A stretch of 64,000 bases of DNA, from contig CP141140.1 of the NCBI GenBank assembly GCA_035235625.1, forward strand, positions 15,582,685 to 15,646,684. Reading direction: 5' to 3'. Below are positions 21,781-33,120 of the stretch, piece after piece (within the stretch, counting starts at the first letter, position 1; every line of letters begins with the position of its first letter). The notes under the pieces are model-generated. The model did no database searches. It saw nothing but the letters and a program-made list of their open reading frames with translations, and was not told the origin of the DNA. The stretch is from Saururus chinensis (taxonomy: Eukaryota > Streptophyta > Magnoliopsida > Piperales > Saururaceae). Made by a program: the position numbers and the translations under genes.

Positions 21781-23290
21781 GACACACACAAATACTGCTA
21801 ATTATTGATATGTTAGACGTAGTTATATATTGCACCTATCTTGAGCCGTATCACATTTTATGTATTATAATAATTTTAATTTCTGTAACATGATAATTAT
21901 AAATTTATAATCAGATACATTTAAACTGCGTGCCCTAGTTCATCATTAAAAAATGTTAAAATGGCCACGGTGTTCCATGGATGGTCGCTTTGTATCGCAG
22001 GACAACCTGATACAAAGAAGTATGGTTTAATTAGCTATATCGGTCAATACGAAATAAATACATGCGCCAGATGGACAATCCACTGACATAGATAATGAAA
22101 GCAATTGGAGCTTAAAGTGCCCCCACCGGTACTAATAATGTGGTAAGCCTTTAGTAAGGAACCAACCGAATACAGGATGAGGGAAAAGACAGGAACAGGT
22201 GACAAATTACTTAGACCACGTGAAAACCGTGCTCAACACCAAATCCAAATGGGTGATGGACTCAAGCAGCAAACTCCAGGCCAAAAAATAAAAATTACGC
22301 TCCATTACCTATTGGCGATGAGCACAATTTTTATTTTCATTTTGCGTCCTTAATTATTTCTCTAAACAGATGGTAGTGTCTTTTTCTTAAATGTTTTAGA
22401 ACGTTTCTTTTTTAGCTTTAGCTTTGAACCTAAATACTGTCACAAATTTGATGGCCAATTAAATGCCACAAGGCTGCCCCTTTTATGTGGCTGCGTTTTC
22501 TTTGATGATGAGAATTGTCCCCACACCCCACATGCTGCAATTGTAGATGCATATATGCATTTCAGTCCAGTTAGACACATAAATATCTTGTCATTGATAC
22601 CGATAGTTGGATGTTTTAATAAATGAGTACATCTTCCCCACGCACTCCATCACTTTTAGTTGTAAGTTAACTTCTGTTGATACGAAACCGGCTCGCCTCT
22701 AGTCCTATTTTAATTTTTAGCCTTTTGGTACGCCTCACTTATCAAGTGAATATCCAATATTTTGGGTGTTTGCAAAGTTTCCAATCAAAAGCTGAAGAAA
22801 AAGAATGCTCTTTTCGTGTTATATTAATAACTCTATTTGAGAAAGAAAGTTTGTCCCATATTGATTATTCTATTTGATTCAATTTAAGTGGCAGAGAACT
22901 TAAAAAAATAAGAAGCTATTTTTTTAACATGGGTTAACACCATTTAATAAAAATTACTATTATTACAAGGGACAAATGAAATACAAATATAGGTTACAAA
23001 TTTGCACTTTGATATCTCAAGTTTTCACTTTTGTGATGTGGGTGCCTCTCTTTGAAATTTATTTGTGTTTTAAGTTTTGAATGAGTAGTTCACCATTCCA
23101 TTTTTTAGCCACCCCACCTTGCCTATACACACACAGTAGACCATGTATACCTACCAACCCTATTAAAGATGGTAGGTTGGCTAAAAGAGGGGGTGATTAA
23201 CTACTCATCCTTAAGATTTTGGCCTAAATAAGTTTTTCAATTACCTACATCCAATATAGAGGTTTTCAACAAGTAGGTGTTCAAGCCTAC
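21781..23290. other. Intergenic, no gene recognised
   Basis: AT-rich sequence with no convincing coding or RNA gene. Open frames such as that at 22677-22877 have no recognisable domain and no consistent codon bias. Confidence 0.35.
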
Positions 23291-23293
23291 TAA

Positions 23294-24997
23294 GAGAATT
23301 TCTAATAGGAGTCTTCAAAAATAGCCATTGCTCAAGTAGTACTTCCATTTGCCTATGTGGCAAAATAAAGACCCATGAACTCCAATCATAGATATCAAAT
23401 CTATTATTTTAATATTATTTTTATTTTACATCAAATTTATTTTAAAATATATACTATTTTAACCCCCAAATAATAGTAAAAAATTTATCGTATTCATGCT
23501 ATTAATAACAAAAACTATAAAAATAAATAATCTTTCAAAAATAACAAATAATATTAAAATATAAATTTGTAAAAATAATTAAAATAAAAAATACATAAAA
23601 TTTATTAAAATTTAAAAAACATAATGCTATTTGTTTCCACTTCCACCTAATGTTCCTTGGAGAATTTTTAACCTCATAGCTTTTGCTCTTTAGGCATCTT
23701 AGAAGTATCCATCACCATTTTTATTTTTATTTGTATTATTTCAATTACATCCTCTCTTTTTTTATGCTCCATTTTTAGTTCAAACTTTTGTTTATCTTGC
23801 TCAATTTTTTCGCTAAGAAGTATCATCTTTCTTCATCTATTTCTTTTTTATCTTTTCACATTTTTTGGATAATGTCTGCAATATTTACATAGTCAATGTT
23901 AGTTGTTTCTTTCATTTTTCTTTTTTTAGCCTTCATCTCTAGTAGTATCAAAGCATGATCATACATATTAGCATAGGAGTCATCTTTATTGAGGTTTATG
24001 GGAGAGGTTGGATAAGAAGATAAGGATCAATAGTTTTTTATCTTTTAGAAGGTGCCTTCGTGTCCATATGTTCTTGCAATTGCACCCACTTCGGCTATGC
24101 CTCAACAAATTCCAAGCATGGTCTAAGTTGAATTTTGATCCATATAAATATTCATACATTTTCTTTGTAATAACTCAATTAAATTTATAAAAGATAATAT
24201 AATAGTTTTTTATACTTAACATTTAAATGTAACCTTACCTTGTCTTGTTCATGTGTGCCACTTTGGTTTCTAGAATTTACAGATTCAACACATCCACAAA
24301 ATTTGTTAACACTTGCTTAAATCTTACTTCAACATTATTTTAGCATCTTGGAGGAATGGTCATTCACAAATTGCTTGTTGGCATGATAGTATTTTGCTAC
24401 TTGGTTTCAAAAAGCTTTGCCTTTTTGTTCATTTTCGCGCACAACGTCTATTGCTAATATTGAGCTATACACTTACAGGAACGACATCTTCTTCCACTTT
24501 GAGGAACTTGGGATCCAAAATCTTCATAAGAGAATTTTGGGGAGTCTATGTGTGGAAGAATGTTGAGAGGAAAGAGAAGAAGAGCTCAAAATAATAATAA
24601 AAACACTACTTGGTATTTGTGAAAAATAAAAGTGGAAGAGCTAATATGAATGGAAAATAAAAGTGGAAGAGGTGAATATTTATAGATGAAGAGAGGAAAA
24701 AAATGACCCAATGGTAAAAAGGAAAATAGAGGTGACATGAAGGTACAAAGTAATAAATAAATAAATAAAACATCCCAATGGTAACTAATGGTAAATGGGG
24801 GTAAGGGGAGTAGGGGATTTGTTAAAAAAATAAATAAATAAAAATTCGGCGTCTACAAATGGAGACACCAAAAATGTTGCCCCACACCGGGGCGCATTTC
24901 CACTTAGGAAATGGTGGCCCGGTTGGTTGGCCAATGGTGCCAAACCGGGTCCATGTGGGCTTCCATTTGGATTTGCAGTCCCGCTTTGGTGAAGCTC
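23294..24997 (-). mobile_element. PIF/Harbinger element carrying only ORF1
   Basis: Flanked by TAA on both sides (23291-23293, 24998-25000), the 3 bp duplication of this superfamily. Ends are GAGAATTTCTAATAGGAGTC and, on the other strand, GAGCTTCACCAAAGCGGGAC, a diverged inverted pair; the inner ends (CATTTCCACTTAGGAAATGG) resemble those of the MITE at 63518-63818. It contains a decayed Myb/SANT-type ORF1 but no sign of the DDE transposase ORF, so it is an internally deleted derivative. Confidence 0.75.
23690..24600 (-). pseudogene. Decayed PIF/Harbinger ORF1 (Myb/SANT-like DNA-binding protein)
   Basis: Three pieces on the minus strand match the plant ORF1 layout in order. The first reads NKFCGCVESVNSRNQSGTHE and ends at a GACAAG|GTAAGG donor near 24235. 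The second, near 24170-24090, reads MYEYLYGSKFNLDHAWNLLR. The third, near 23980-23700, encodes a Lys/Glu-rich helix (DDSYANMYDHALILLEMKAK and beyond) typical of the NAM-associated C-terminal domain. Stops and frameshifts interrupt it, so no product is expected. In active elements this protein helps the transposase bind the termini. Confidence 0.7.
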
Positions 24998-25000
24998 TAA

Positions 25001-26187
25001 GAGGCTATTTAGATATGAAATTATTTAAGAATATAATTAATATTTTTAAAATTATTTTTGTCGATTCAAAATTTCTAACCCATTTCTCAAACTTTTATTG
25101 ACCATAAATTTCTCTCCTCTAACTCGGGATCGCACATTTTTTGTACCATTATACTCGAATTGACGAACTTTATCAAATAAGACCCCATATGAGTAAATTA
25201 TCTAAATTTTTTTATATAAGGCCTACTCATATGTTACACTTCTTGAGACTAAGATTGATTATGGCAGTCGGAAAATGACATAATCTATAATTTCAAAAAG
25301 GGGGGGATGAGAGTCAAAATTAACAAAATCATCTCTTACTGAAATTATGTAATTCCATCAAAATTGGTCCTAAATTTCATGTCGAAGTTTTAAATTTCAT
25401 TCAACTTCTCCATCCAACCCTAATTCTACTTAATTAGGATAAAATTTTAGTGAAATCCTTGAAATCAGAGGGAGATTCCACACCCATATAACTCCTAAAT
25501 CTAACCTTCAAAGTGGCCTTCTAGTGTCTAGCTTACGTCGTGGACCTCGTGGTGGATAGTTGTAACAACCAATAACTTGTTGACCTTCTGATTTACATGT
25601 TCTAATTGAAGGCTGGTCTTGTGGCCGTTGCCTCTTGTATTACTTCAGTGACTCACTTTTGAGACGTTAAACTTGGATTTTTGTGTCTTATGGAAACTGG
25701 ATTTTTGCGTTAGTTGAAGCATTAGATTTGTGTTATAACCTCCCTATTATGTTAAAATTGTAAAAGATAAGTTCAATTTGTAGATGAAGATATTAAAGAC
25801 CTGTAAATGATTTGTAAGATATATGTTGGGGTCCGATTTGTCTTTCACAATTCTATAGTGCAACAGAATTTCGAGCACGTGTCACGTATCAACTTATAAC
25901 TGCTAAAAAACCTGATATATAACATTTTACACCCTTCAGCACAATGAATTAACTGATTAAAAATAATTCTAATCACCGCGCTATTTAACTAGGAGTAATT
26001 CAACTGTGTCACATCTAATTTACCAATATTCCACTAAATAATGAAGGTCAATAAACTCTTTTTTATTTTCACCATGAGATGGTCGTTTGCCCCAATTTAT
26101 GGTACTAAAGAAGATAATGCATCTTGTTTCACATGTCATGTCATTTGGCATTTTAGTTAAATCGAAGCACATTACATTAAATACATA
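25001..26187. other. Intergenic, no gene recognised
   Basis: AT-rich DNA with scattered short frames lacking recognisable domains. I see no RNA gene or clear transposon end. Confidence 0.35.
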
Positions 26188-26395
26188 CTTCCTTAGTCCT
26201 ATATTAATAGTTACGTTTGGAAAAATAATAGTTTTTATTAAATGATAAAGCTTATATCTAAGAGAAGGGAAAATAAGTTTATGATACTATTTTTTAAGTA
26301 TCCAACCACTTAAATTGAACAAAATGAAGCTATTAATATGGAACAAAGTCTTTTGCCAAATAAAGCTATAAATATATAATATGGGGAAGAGTGAG
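26188..26395. mobile_element. Stowaway-type MITE
   Basis: Flanked by TA (26186-26187, 26396-26397). Starts CTTCCTTAGTCCTATATTAA and ends with GGGGAAGAGTGAG. Internal blocks (AATAATAGTTTTTATTAAATG, AGCTATTAATATGGAACAAA) are shared with the copies at 28443, 44963 and 49252. It lies just downstream of the duplicated 3' end of the 26503-28169 gene. Confidence 0.65.
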
Positions 26396-26502
26396 TATTT
26401 ACTAGTTTTCAACTTCATTATATATAAGTTCAATAATCTATTATGCTTCTCCTAACCCAAATATAAGAGTTCATAGTGCATTCCCTCCATGGCCCGGACT
26501 TT

Positions 26503-26938
26503 CTAGGCTTGCTTATTTGGCTTTTGTTTCTCTTGCTCCGAGACCCCATCCACTTGCGTCTTCACATCCTGCTTCAATTCGTCAATCTGCAGTGTGAACC
26601 TTGCAATAAGTGCCAAACGCTCAACTCGATCATATCTCAATTCCATTTCATAGGAAAATTGACTAGGTTAGCAACCAGCTACTATTTTCCAAGACAAATT
26701 GAGGTACCAATGAAATGTTTAGACTAAGCAAGTTGGATTTATACCTTTTGAACAAAAGTAAGTGCTATTTCAGCATCTTTTTCACCTTCTTTCGACATAG
26801 TTTCTACAAATAAGGCCGCTTCCTTGAGCTTGGACCCTTCAGGAAGTATTTCTGCCACCTCCTCGGATACCTTCTCTGCTATCTCTGCAGTTTCCTCCAC
26901 AAACTCGGCTAAGCTTTCCACCGTTGATTGCACCTTGT
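26503..26938 (-). CDS. Duplicated terminal exons 4' and 5' of the 26983-28169 gene
   Basis: Exon 4' (26938-26745, 194 nt) and exon 5' (26586-26503, 27 codons plus stop) are near copies of exons 4 and 5 of the adjacent gene, including the intron between them and about 50 bp of 3' sequence. The tandem duplication period is about 540 bp. Exon 4' keeps the same entry phase, acceptor (ATGCAG) and donor (AAAAG|GTATAA), so exon 3 to exon 4' to exon 5' would give an intact 194-residue isoform. Exon 4 to exon 4' would shift frame, so the two sets can only be used alternatively. Exon 4' encodes an acidic/basic amphipathic helix (EFVEETAEIAEKVSEEVAE). Whether it is used is unknown. Confidence 0.7.
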
Positions 26939-26982
26939 CTGCATAAAACAACCCATCAAAGGATGCAACACCTTTTTCCAGT

Positions 26983-28169
26983 TCAATGAACCATGGAATA
27001 CAAAAGTTCATAATTCATTCCTTCCATGGCCTTTACTTTCATATGTTTTTTCTTACTTGTGTTCTGTTTTCCTTGCTCCAAGATCACATCGATTTTCGTC
27101 GTCACTTCGTGCTTGACTTCGTCAACCTGCAGTGCAAACTTCAAGTGTTAATTCCTTTTCATAGGTAAATTGAGCTTATTATCTAAATAGCAAGACAAAT
27201 AGTCTAGTGTCCCATCTGGAGGCGGCACGAGACTGTATAAGTGAATTAGTATTATGAAAACAGTGGCTGCTAGTGAGTTATTATGTAGTAATTGAGGTAC
27301 CAACGAAATGTTTAGACGAAGCAAGCTGTTTGGATTTGTACCTTTCGAATGAAAGAAAGTGTCAACTCTGCATCTTTTACAGCTTCTTTCGACGAAGTCT
27401 CCACAATTAAGGCAGCTTCTCTGAGCTTGGACCCTTCAGGAAGTTTTTCTGCCAGATCCTCCGAAACCTTCTCTGCTGCCTCTGCAGCTTCCTCCACGAA
27501 CTTGGCCACGGCTTCCACCTTTGATTCCACCTCCTCTGCATATAAGGACCCCATCGAAGGGATCAAACCGCAACCAACACATACTGAAGCTTCTAGTTAT
27601 ATGTGCTCACCTTCTATATTCAGAAGCGAGTCCCATTTAGACTTCCAGAATGGTATAATTACAGTGAGTGAGAACCATAGGAACCCCCATATATTCCTGC
27701 AACAATCGGCCAACATGTAACTCTGATACTCAAAACTTCTGTCGAATTCTCAGATTTAAATATTGAACATAGCAAGACATCAATCAATTACTTCTTGGGC
27801 TTTGACGGATCTGGAACTTGGGGAACGTCTCCACCTCTGCATCAAGTAACCGTGTTAAGATCCCCGCGTGCATATATGGAACCAATGACATACTTGACGA
27901 TGATCCCAAGTAAAAATCATTCAAGAATATCCAAAAGTGAAAAGCTAGTGCAACTAAAAGCGAAAGTAACTTTATAGTGAATAGAGATCGCACAAGTTTG
28001 CTTTAAGTGTGCTTCTCACTGCACGCACTCCTTGAATCCACATAATGCTAGATCCAGGCCTGATGGCGGATACCGAAAGCTGAGAAGGATTAGGATGCCG
28101 GCCATGTGATCGGGTGCGGTGGGGAAGACGGAGGCCACCGATATTCTCCGGAGGGAGGAAACTTGCCAT
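26983..28169 (-). CDS. Small organelle-type membrane/amphipathic-helix protein, paralogue 1
   Basis: Five exons: 28169-27994, 27836-27792, 27696-27611, 27535-27342, 27126-26983; 645 nt, 214 residues. Intron phases 2,2,1,0 match paralogue 2 exactly. Residues 1-58 look like a transit peptide (Ser/Arg/Pro-rich, GGLRLPHRTR). Exon 3 (about 74-102) gives a hydrophobic segment followed by a PFWKSKW motif. Exon 4 (103-167) is a long charged helix with VEAVAKFVEEAAEAAEKVSE and LPEGSKLREAA. Exon 5 continues as a helix (VDEVKHEV) and then a Lys-rich tail. I recognise a conserved plant family of uncharacterised, probably plastid or mitochondrial proteins but cannot assign a function. The exon 1 donor TT|GTGCGA is the weakest junction; a CA|GTGAGA donor nearby would change frame. 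Confidence 0.75.
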
Positions 28170-28442
28170 CTTCTATTCAGCAGTTCAGCTTTCTTGCTGT
28201 CCAGAGCAGACCTCTTGATGTCTAGATCCACTACTTATTGCAAGTCAAGGCAGATAAATTTTTTTAAAGTTAGCCTTGATATCCTAGCTCATTTTAATGA
28301 GAAATTATTAAGTACGCTTGTACATACGGAGAAATAAGTATGAATACCTAATAATTTCTCTATTTTAATACCCAGTGAGCTTCCATGTACACTAGTTGGC
28401 AGTGGGATCTTTAACCATGTCAGGTTGTTAAGCAAAAAAATA
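28170..28442. other. Upstream region of paralogue 1
   Basis: No clear TATA box. A longer open frame in another reading frame (28231-28016) overlaps exon 1 but lacks similarity to the paralogues. Confidence 0.3.
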
Positions 28443-28612
28443 CTTCCTGTCTAATATTAATAGTTATATTTACAAAAATAATACTTCACATCTAAGAGTA
28501 TAGAAAATATATTTATAATAATTTTTAAATATCCAATTACTTAAATTAAATAAAATAAAAATATTAATATAAAATAATTTTTTTTGTCAAACGAAACTAT
28601 CAATGTAGCATA
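28443..28612. mobile_element. Stowaway-type MITE (degenerate)
   Basis: Begins CTTCCTGTCTAATATTAATA after TA and shares internal blocks with the copies at 26188 and 49252, including GTCAAACGAAACTATCAATG near the end. The right terminus is eroded. Confidence 0.5.
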
Positions 28613-30253
28613 TAGCATGAAGGATTTTAAACGAAATTTAAGACTACAGTTGGATGTGCAAAACTATGGGCACCAACCGAACACTGTCTGTGAGTTTGTC
28701 CAATTGTGTCTGCGACTCTGCGTCCGTGTAGAGGGATGTTGACACAAGTTAGCGTTAAGCCTTGTCCGTTGCTAATTAATTCATTATTACACTAACTTAG
28801 CAGAAGCTAACTAGTACTATAATACATATAAAATTTTATTGTCATTTGGACATCTATTCGTATGTAGATTTTTCTAAAACGCTTTAATTTTAATATAGCA
28901 TTTTTAGAGTAATATTTTTAGAATCATCAAGTTGATTTTTAATGTTCAGAATATAGTTAGGGATGGCCTCTAGTAATATATGATAATATTTTCTTCGTCT
29001 TAATATAACTCTATTTGCTCACTTGAAGCACACGAGTGCTTTATGCGATCTGCTATAGTTTTTAATTTACTTTATCATACGAGAATAAGCATAGTAGTTT
29101 TTTAAAAATAAATTTAAATTAATTTATTAGTTTATTAAAAAATTATTAATATGTGATAGAAAGAACATAACAGATCACTCTATTTACATCGCAATTAACT
29201 CGCCGCCTACTACAAGAAAAAATTACAAATATTTGGCTATTTTCCATGGACCCTTTTTTATACAATTTCCTTCCTTCAAAAGTCACTTGCACGTTTTCGT
29301 CACTCGGACTTCACTTTGTCCACGAAAGAGACGGTCACAGTGTACAATCGTAATGGAAGCTCATAATGTCTAATTGAGAAAGCTACACTTGAGCCAGGGG
29401 CCCAGGACGCACCGATTGCCGCACTGACTAGTGCAGTGTATCTATGGATGAGAAGAGTTTTAAATATTTCTTACCCACTATGGGCCCATAATAAGAAAAA
29501 TATTTAAAATTTATTTATCTATAAAACTATAAAATCAATAGCATACACGCTAATGGTGTCAGTATCACTAATACTAACGTGTTAGGATATACGCTATCAA
29601 TTTAAAAAATAAATGGTCCCCAAGCCTTATCAAGCACATGGTAACATGAAAATCTCTTCTCTTTGGATTCTACCAACATGAATATGCTAGTTCTATCTAG
29701 TGTCAAATTTGCCACTGAAAATGAGACCGATATCAATTGTGTGCATAGGGACAACGATACATATGTTAGCGTACATTATTGTCTAATACTATTACTGATA
29801 TATTTGCTATTAATCTAAAATAGTAACACACCTTATATGATAGCTCAAAGAAGAGTACCATATACCACTGATGGTAAAAAAAGAGCATAAAAAACTCTTC
29901 CGTTTTGGTGATGCTGTTTATGGCGGATTTGATGACATTCACTATTCGGGGATCTAATTGTTCATCTGCATGGATATATGAAAAGTGGCCTTGATTGGAT
30001 TCCTTTTCATAGGCAAGGTACACGTACAGAATTTACTGTGAGCAGGCTTAGCCTTGTCCCTGGCACTCCCTAGTCCCTAAGGGCTAGCTGGCTGTTCTTT
30101 TAATTATCGATGAATGCTTCGAGGGGATAATGTAATGTTTTGTTAAGTAATGCTAAGGTGACTAAAAGTTTCACACCTTAAAAAGCCTACTTTATAATCT
30201 GAACATCATTGTGGGTTTTTTTTTGCCCCACTTAATAATATCTTTAGATGATA
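28613..30253. other. Intergenic; CACTA-like end and an unassigned coding-like patch
   Basis: At about 29207-29222 TACTACAAGAAAAAATT resembles the CACTACAAGAAAAA terminus of plant CACTA transposons, without a matching partner. At about 29435-29595 lie inverted AAATATTTCTTA arms. On the minus strand near 30010-29890 a frame reads HADEQLDPRIVNVIKSAINS followed by ITKTEEF; it has protein-like composition and a possible acceptor (CATGCAG) but I do not recognise it. It may be a gene fragment carried by a transposon. Confidence 0.35.
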
Positions 30254-30430
30254 AAATAATAGTTATATTCCTAAACCATTTTTTTTATATGTATAAGTTT
30301 TATATTACTTATAAATAGATAGAAAAAAGTAAATCTCATATTATCAAGTTAGATTTATATTCTCTATCTAATCAAAGGTAGTATAAAACTTATAATATAA
30401 AAAAAATAGAATATAAATATTATTTTCTAT
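30254..30430. mobile_element. MITE, family F copy 1
   Basis: An AT-rich palindromic element: AAAATAATAGTTATATTC at the left and GAATATAAATATTATTTT at the right are inverted. Internal AAAAGTAAATCTCATATT and TCTATCTAATCA blocks match the copies at 32266 and 59687. Confidence 0.6.
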
Positions 30431-31783
30431 GATAAATAGGCTTTTGATGTATAAAACCTAATGTCACTTGAGCAGATTTCTTTTTTGTTTGTTATTTTTA
30501 CGGGCATTGATTTAAGTAGGATAGAAAAGAGATCGTCGATCCGGGTTGGGACTTCCCAAGCTGGGGCCAATGGACTTGCTCATTTGTGGGCTCCATAGGT
30601 TGGGGCCGATGGGCTTGTTCACGAAAGCTTCACCTCTAAATGAACTTGTTTAATTGGATGTGTCTAGATTGATTGGCTTCCATGACTATGGTTAAAATTG
30701 AGTCGGGGCGGGGTCACAGTTGGGCTATGGTTCTTGCCCATTAGCCTATTTCTTGGCCCTAGCCTAGCCCTAGTCATAGGGTGGGCTCTAAAAGTCCAAC
30801 CCCAGCTCAGCCCAAAGCCAACCAAGGTTGGGATGCGTGTTTTTTATTTTATTAGTAAAAAATATTTTTTAACAAAATAGTCTATGATCTCTGTATGAGG
30901 TCCCCCGTAGGCCTTTAGTCAATAGGTGAGGTCCTTAACAATCAACTATGATAATTTGCAATCTTATTATTTCCTAAACTTCTTTAAAATTCATGACCTC
31001 CACTCTTCCCGTTGATATAGGACGATTCAAAAGAAAATAATATTTATATATAAAAAAATAGATAAAAACTCACACATAAATTTTAATTAGATTAGATAAA
31101 TGAACCCAAGTGAACATTGTCCGTGACCCACTTCTTAAATCTAACCAAAATTTATGTTTGAGTTTTTGTAAGTATTATTATTGTGGGAATATCACTATCC
31201 CTACTCAAATAGGTACAACATAATCTTTTGTATAACAGCACCCTACAAAGTTTTTGCCCACCCTATTTCAATTTGGCTTAAAATTTTTTAAATGAACACT
31301 TAGGGCAAGCATAAAATTTTAGGCCTTGACCTGCATTTTAAGGAGCCAACCAGCTATCCCAATCCATAAAAGTTTCACCCTTATCCGTGACCAAACCTTG
31401 TGACCATGGTCCATAAGGACGTTAGCATGATTCATAGAGGTAATTAATCCATGGTAGATCCTAATATAGCCTGGGACATAGATGCCTCTATGTACCTTGC
31501 TAATCCTCTATGTATTATTGTCATAGTACCCGATCATGAAAATATTTTCTTGGTTAATTTAAATTTTTATCTTTTTATTACCCTTTAATGCATGTTGTTG
31601 CTTGGGACTTCATCATTGGATCTTACTGCATTGACCCATGAAGAACAATTGCAACCTTTCATGAAATTGTTTAAAACATTTACATATTGCAATTTTGAAT
31701 GGAGGATTATCTATTTTGAGAGAAAAAAATTTTAAGTATTGAATACCACATTGAGGACAAGGTGGAGCGGAAGCGAGGTGGAA
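30431..31783. other. Intergenic with GGGCC-rich transposon debris and gypsy internal remnant
   Basis: About 30530-30835 is rich in GGGCTTG/TTGGGGCC/GCCCTAGCC, like the ends of hAT elements elsewhere here, but boundaries are unclear. About 31590-31783 appears to be the 3' end of a gypsy internal region: the last frame reads EDKVERKRGG just before the LTR, the usual end of gypsy polyproteins, and is purine-rich as a polypurine tract should be. Confidence 0.45.
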
Positions 31784-32156
31784 TATTATGACGTGCCCTA
31801 GGGGTCGGGTCCCGACTTCAATCTATTATAATTAAGAGTTAATTATTAGTTATAGTATTTTAACATAATTAAAATTTTAGTTTTATTGGCTTTAGGCTAA
31901 TCTTATAGGCTCATTTTAGTTAGGACTTCTATTAGGATTAGAATTCTTATTTGAAGCATTCAAAAAATCAACGGAGAATTATATTAGTTATTTTAATTTC
32001 ACTCCTTTAGCCTTAATCTCTCACTTTTTCCCCTATCTCCTACAATGAACTCCGTTGTAGATTTGCCTGTCTATGAGTACCTTCGAGAGTTACTCTCACT
32101 TTTTATGTGTTGCCGATCCTTGGGGGATCTACAATTATTTCCCACTTGCACTAACA
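31784..32156 (+). mobile_element. Ty3/gypsy LTR (family G, copy 2)
   Basis: 373 bp, similar to 21413-21780: TTATGACGTGCCCTAGGGGT at the start, TTGGCTTTAGGCTAAT in the middle, and an end in CACTAACA. It is preceded by the polypurine-like GGTGGAGCGGAAGCGAGGTG, so it is a 3' LTR of a truncated element. Confidence 0.6.
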
Positions 32157-32265
32157 GATGTTAATGTGCACACCGTCGATCTTTAAAACGACTTGAGTTA
32201 AATGAGAATAAATCCTATGCAATACTAGGTCCAATACTACCCAATAATTCATCCTTTTAAGAATG

Positions 32266-32427
32266 AAAATGATATTCATACACCTATTTTCTCTACACCA
32301 TAGGCCTAACACCACCTTTGATTGGATAGGGAAGGTGGGTCTCACTTGACAATACGAGATATACTTTTCCCTATCTAATCATAAGTGGTGTAAGCATTAA
32401 AGGCTATAGTATGATGACCATAAATAC
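32266..32427. mobile_element. MITE, family F copy 2
   Basis: Left arm contains TTCTCTACACCATAGGCC and the right arm a decayed complement (AAAGGCTATAGTATGATG). Core blocks GGTGGGTCTCACTTGAC and TTCCCTATCTAATCA link it to copies at 30254 and 59687. Confidence 0.55.
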
Positions 32428-32479
32428 GAGTACATGTAGATGATATGTTTGGTACTCGCTGACATATGTACAAACCTAT

Positions 32480-33120
32480 TTTGGCCACTAATCTTCTAGT
32501 GATTTATTTAAGTGGGTTTAGGTATGATTAAATTTATTTTTAAGTAAAAAATATCCTTAATTAGCTACTTAGGGCATTTTATCATATTTTTCACCCCAAC
32601 AGTTCATATTTTTAGTCTAAAATCCTTACTATATAAGAAAAAACCCTAAGCATTTGTTAAATGGGCAATAGCTGTGTTAGAAGGGAGGAATTGCTCTAGC
32701 CCTATTTCACAAAGGAGAAACCTTGATTAAGGTAAGTTTTCTTCCCTTTATCACCCCTAATCTTTCGAAGTTGATTTGAGTCTATTAGTTACTTTGTCAC
32801 GCCCCTAATTTTTTTTAATTTTGATTTAAAACCATAATTAGATAATTTTCATTTTAACCTAAGGATACCTTAGATCTATCATTTTCCAAGTTGATTTGAG
32901 TCTATTAGTTAATTTGTCATGCCCTGACGCCCGCCTGACCAGAGCCAAACCCAGTCTAGGGGCCGGTCGAACCCTTAATTGGGTATTTAACACAAATACG
33001 GAGTTGTACACCTTTAGTCCTTTGTACAAGATAAATAAGGTAAAATAAAATAAAAGAGGATAACATCTCTGAAATAAATCCTCACTTAAAAGGTAGAATC
33101 TATATATTGTAGTGCCCATA
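32480..33120. repeat. Family C-related LTR remnants, two pieces in opposite orientation
   Basis: 32480-32750 matches the plus-oriented 5' part of family C: TATATAA at 32630-32636, GCTCTAGCCCTATTTC and the donor-like GATTAAGGTAAGTTTTC at 32724-32740. 32926-33115 starts TGTCATGCCCTGACGC and reads like the reverse complement of the family C 3' end. A 37 bp block (gttgatttgagtctattagtt) is duplicated at 32769 and 32889, each followed by TTGTCAYGCCC. The arrangement suggests a rearranged or nested copy. Confidence 0.5.
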
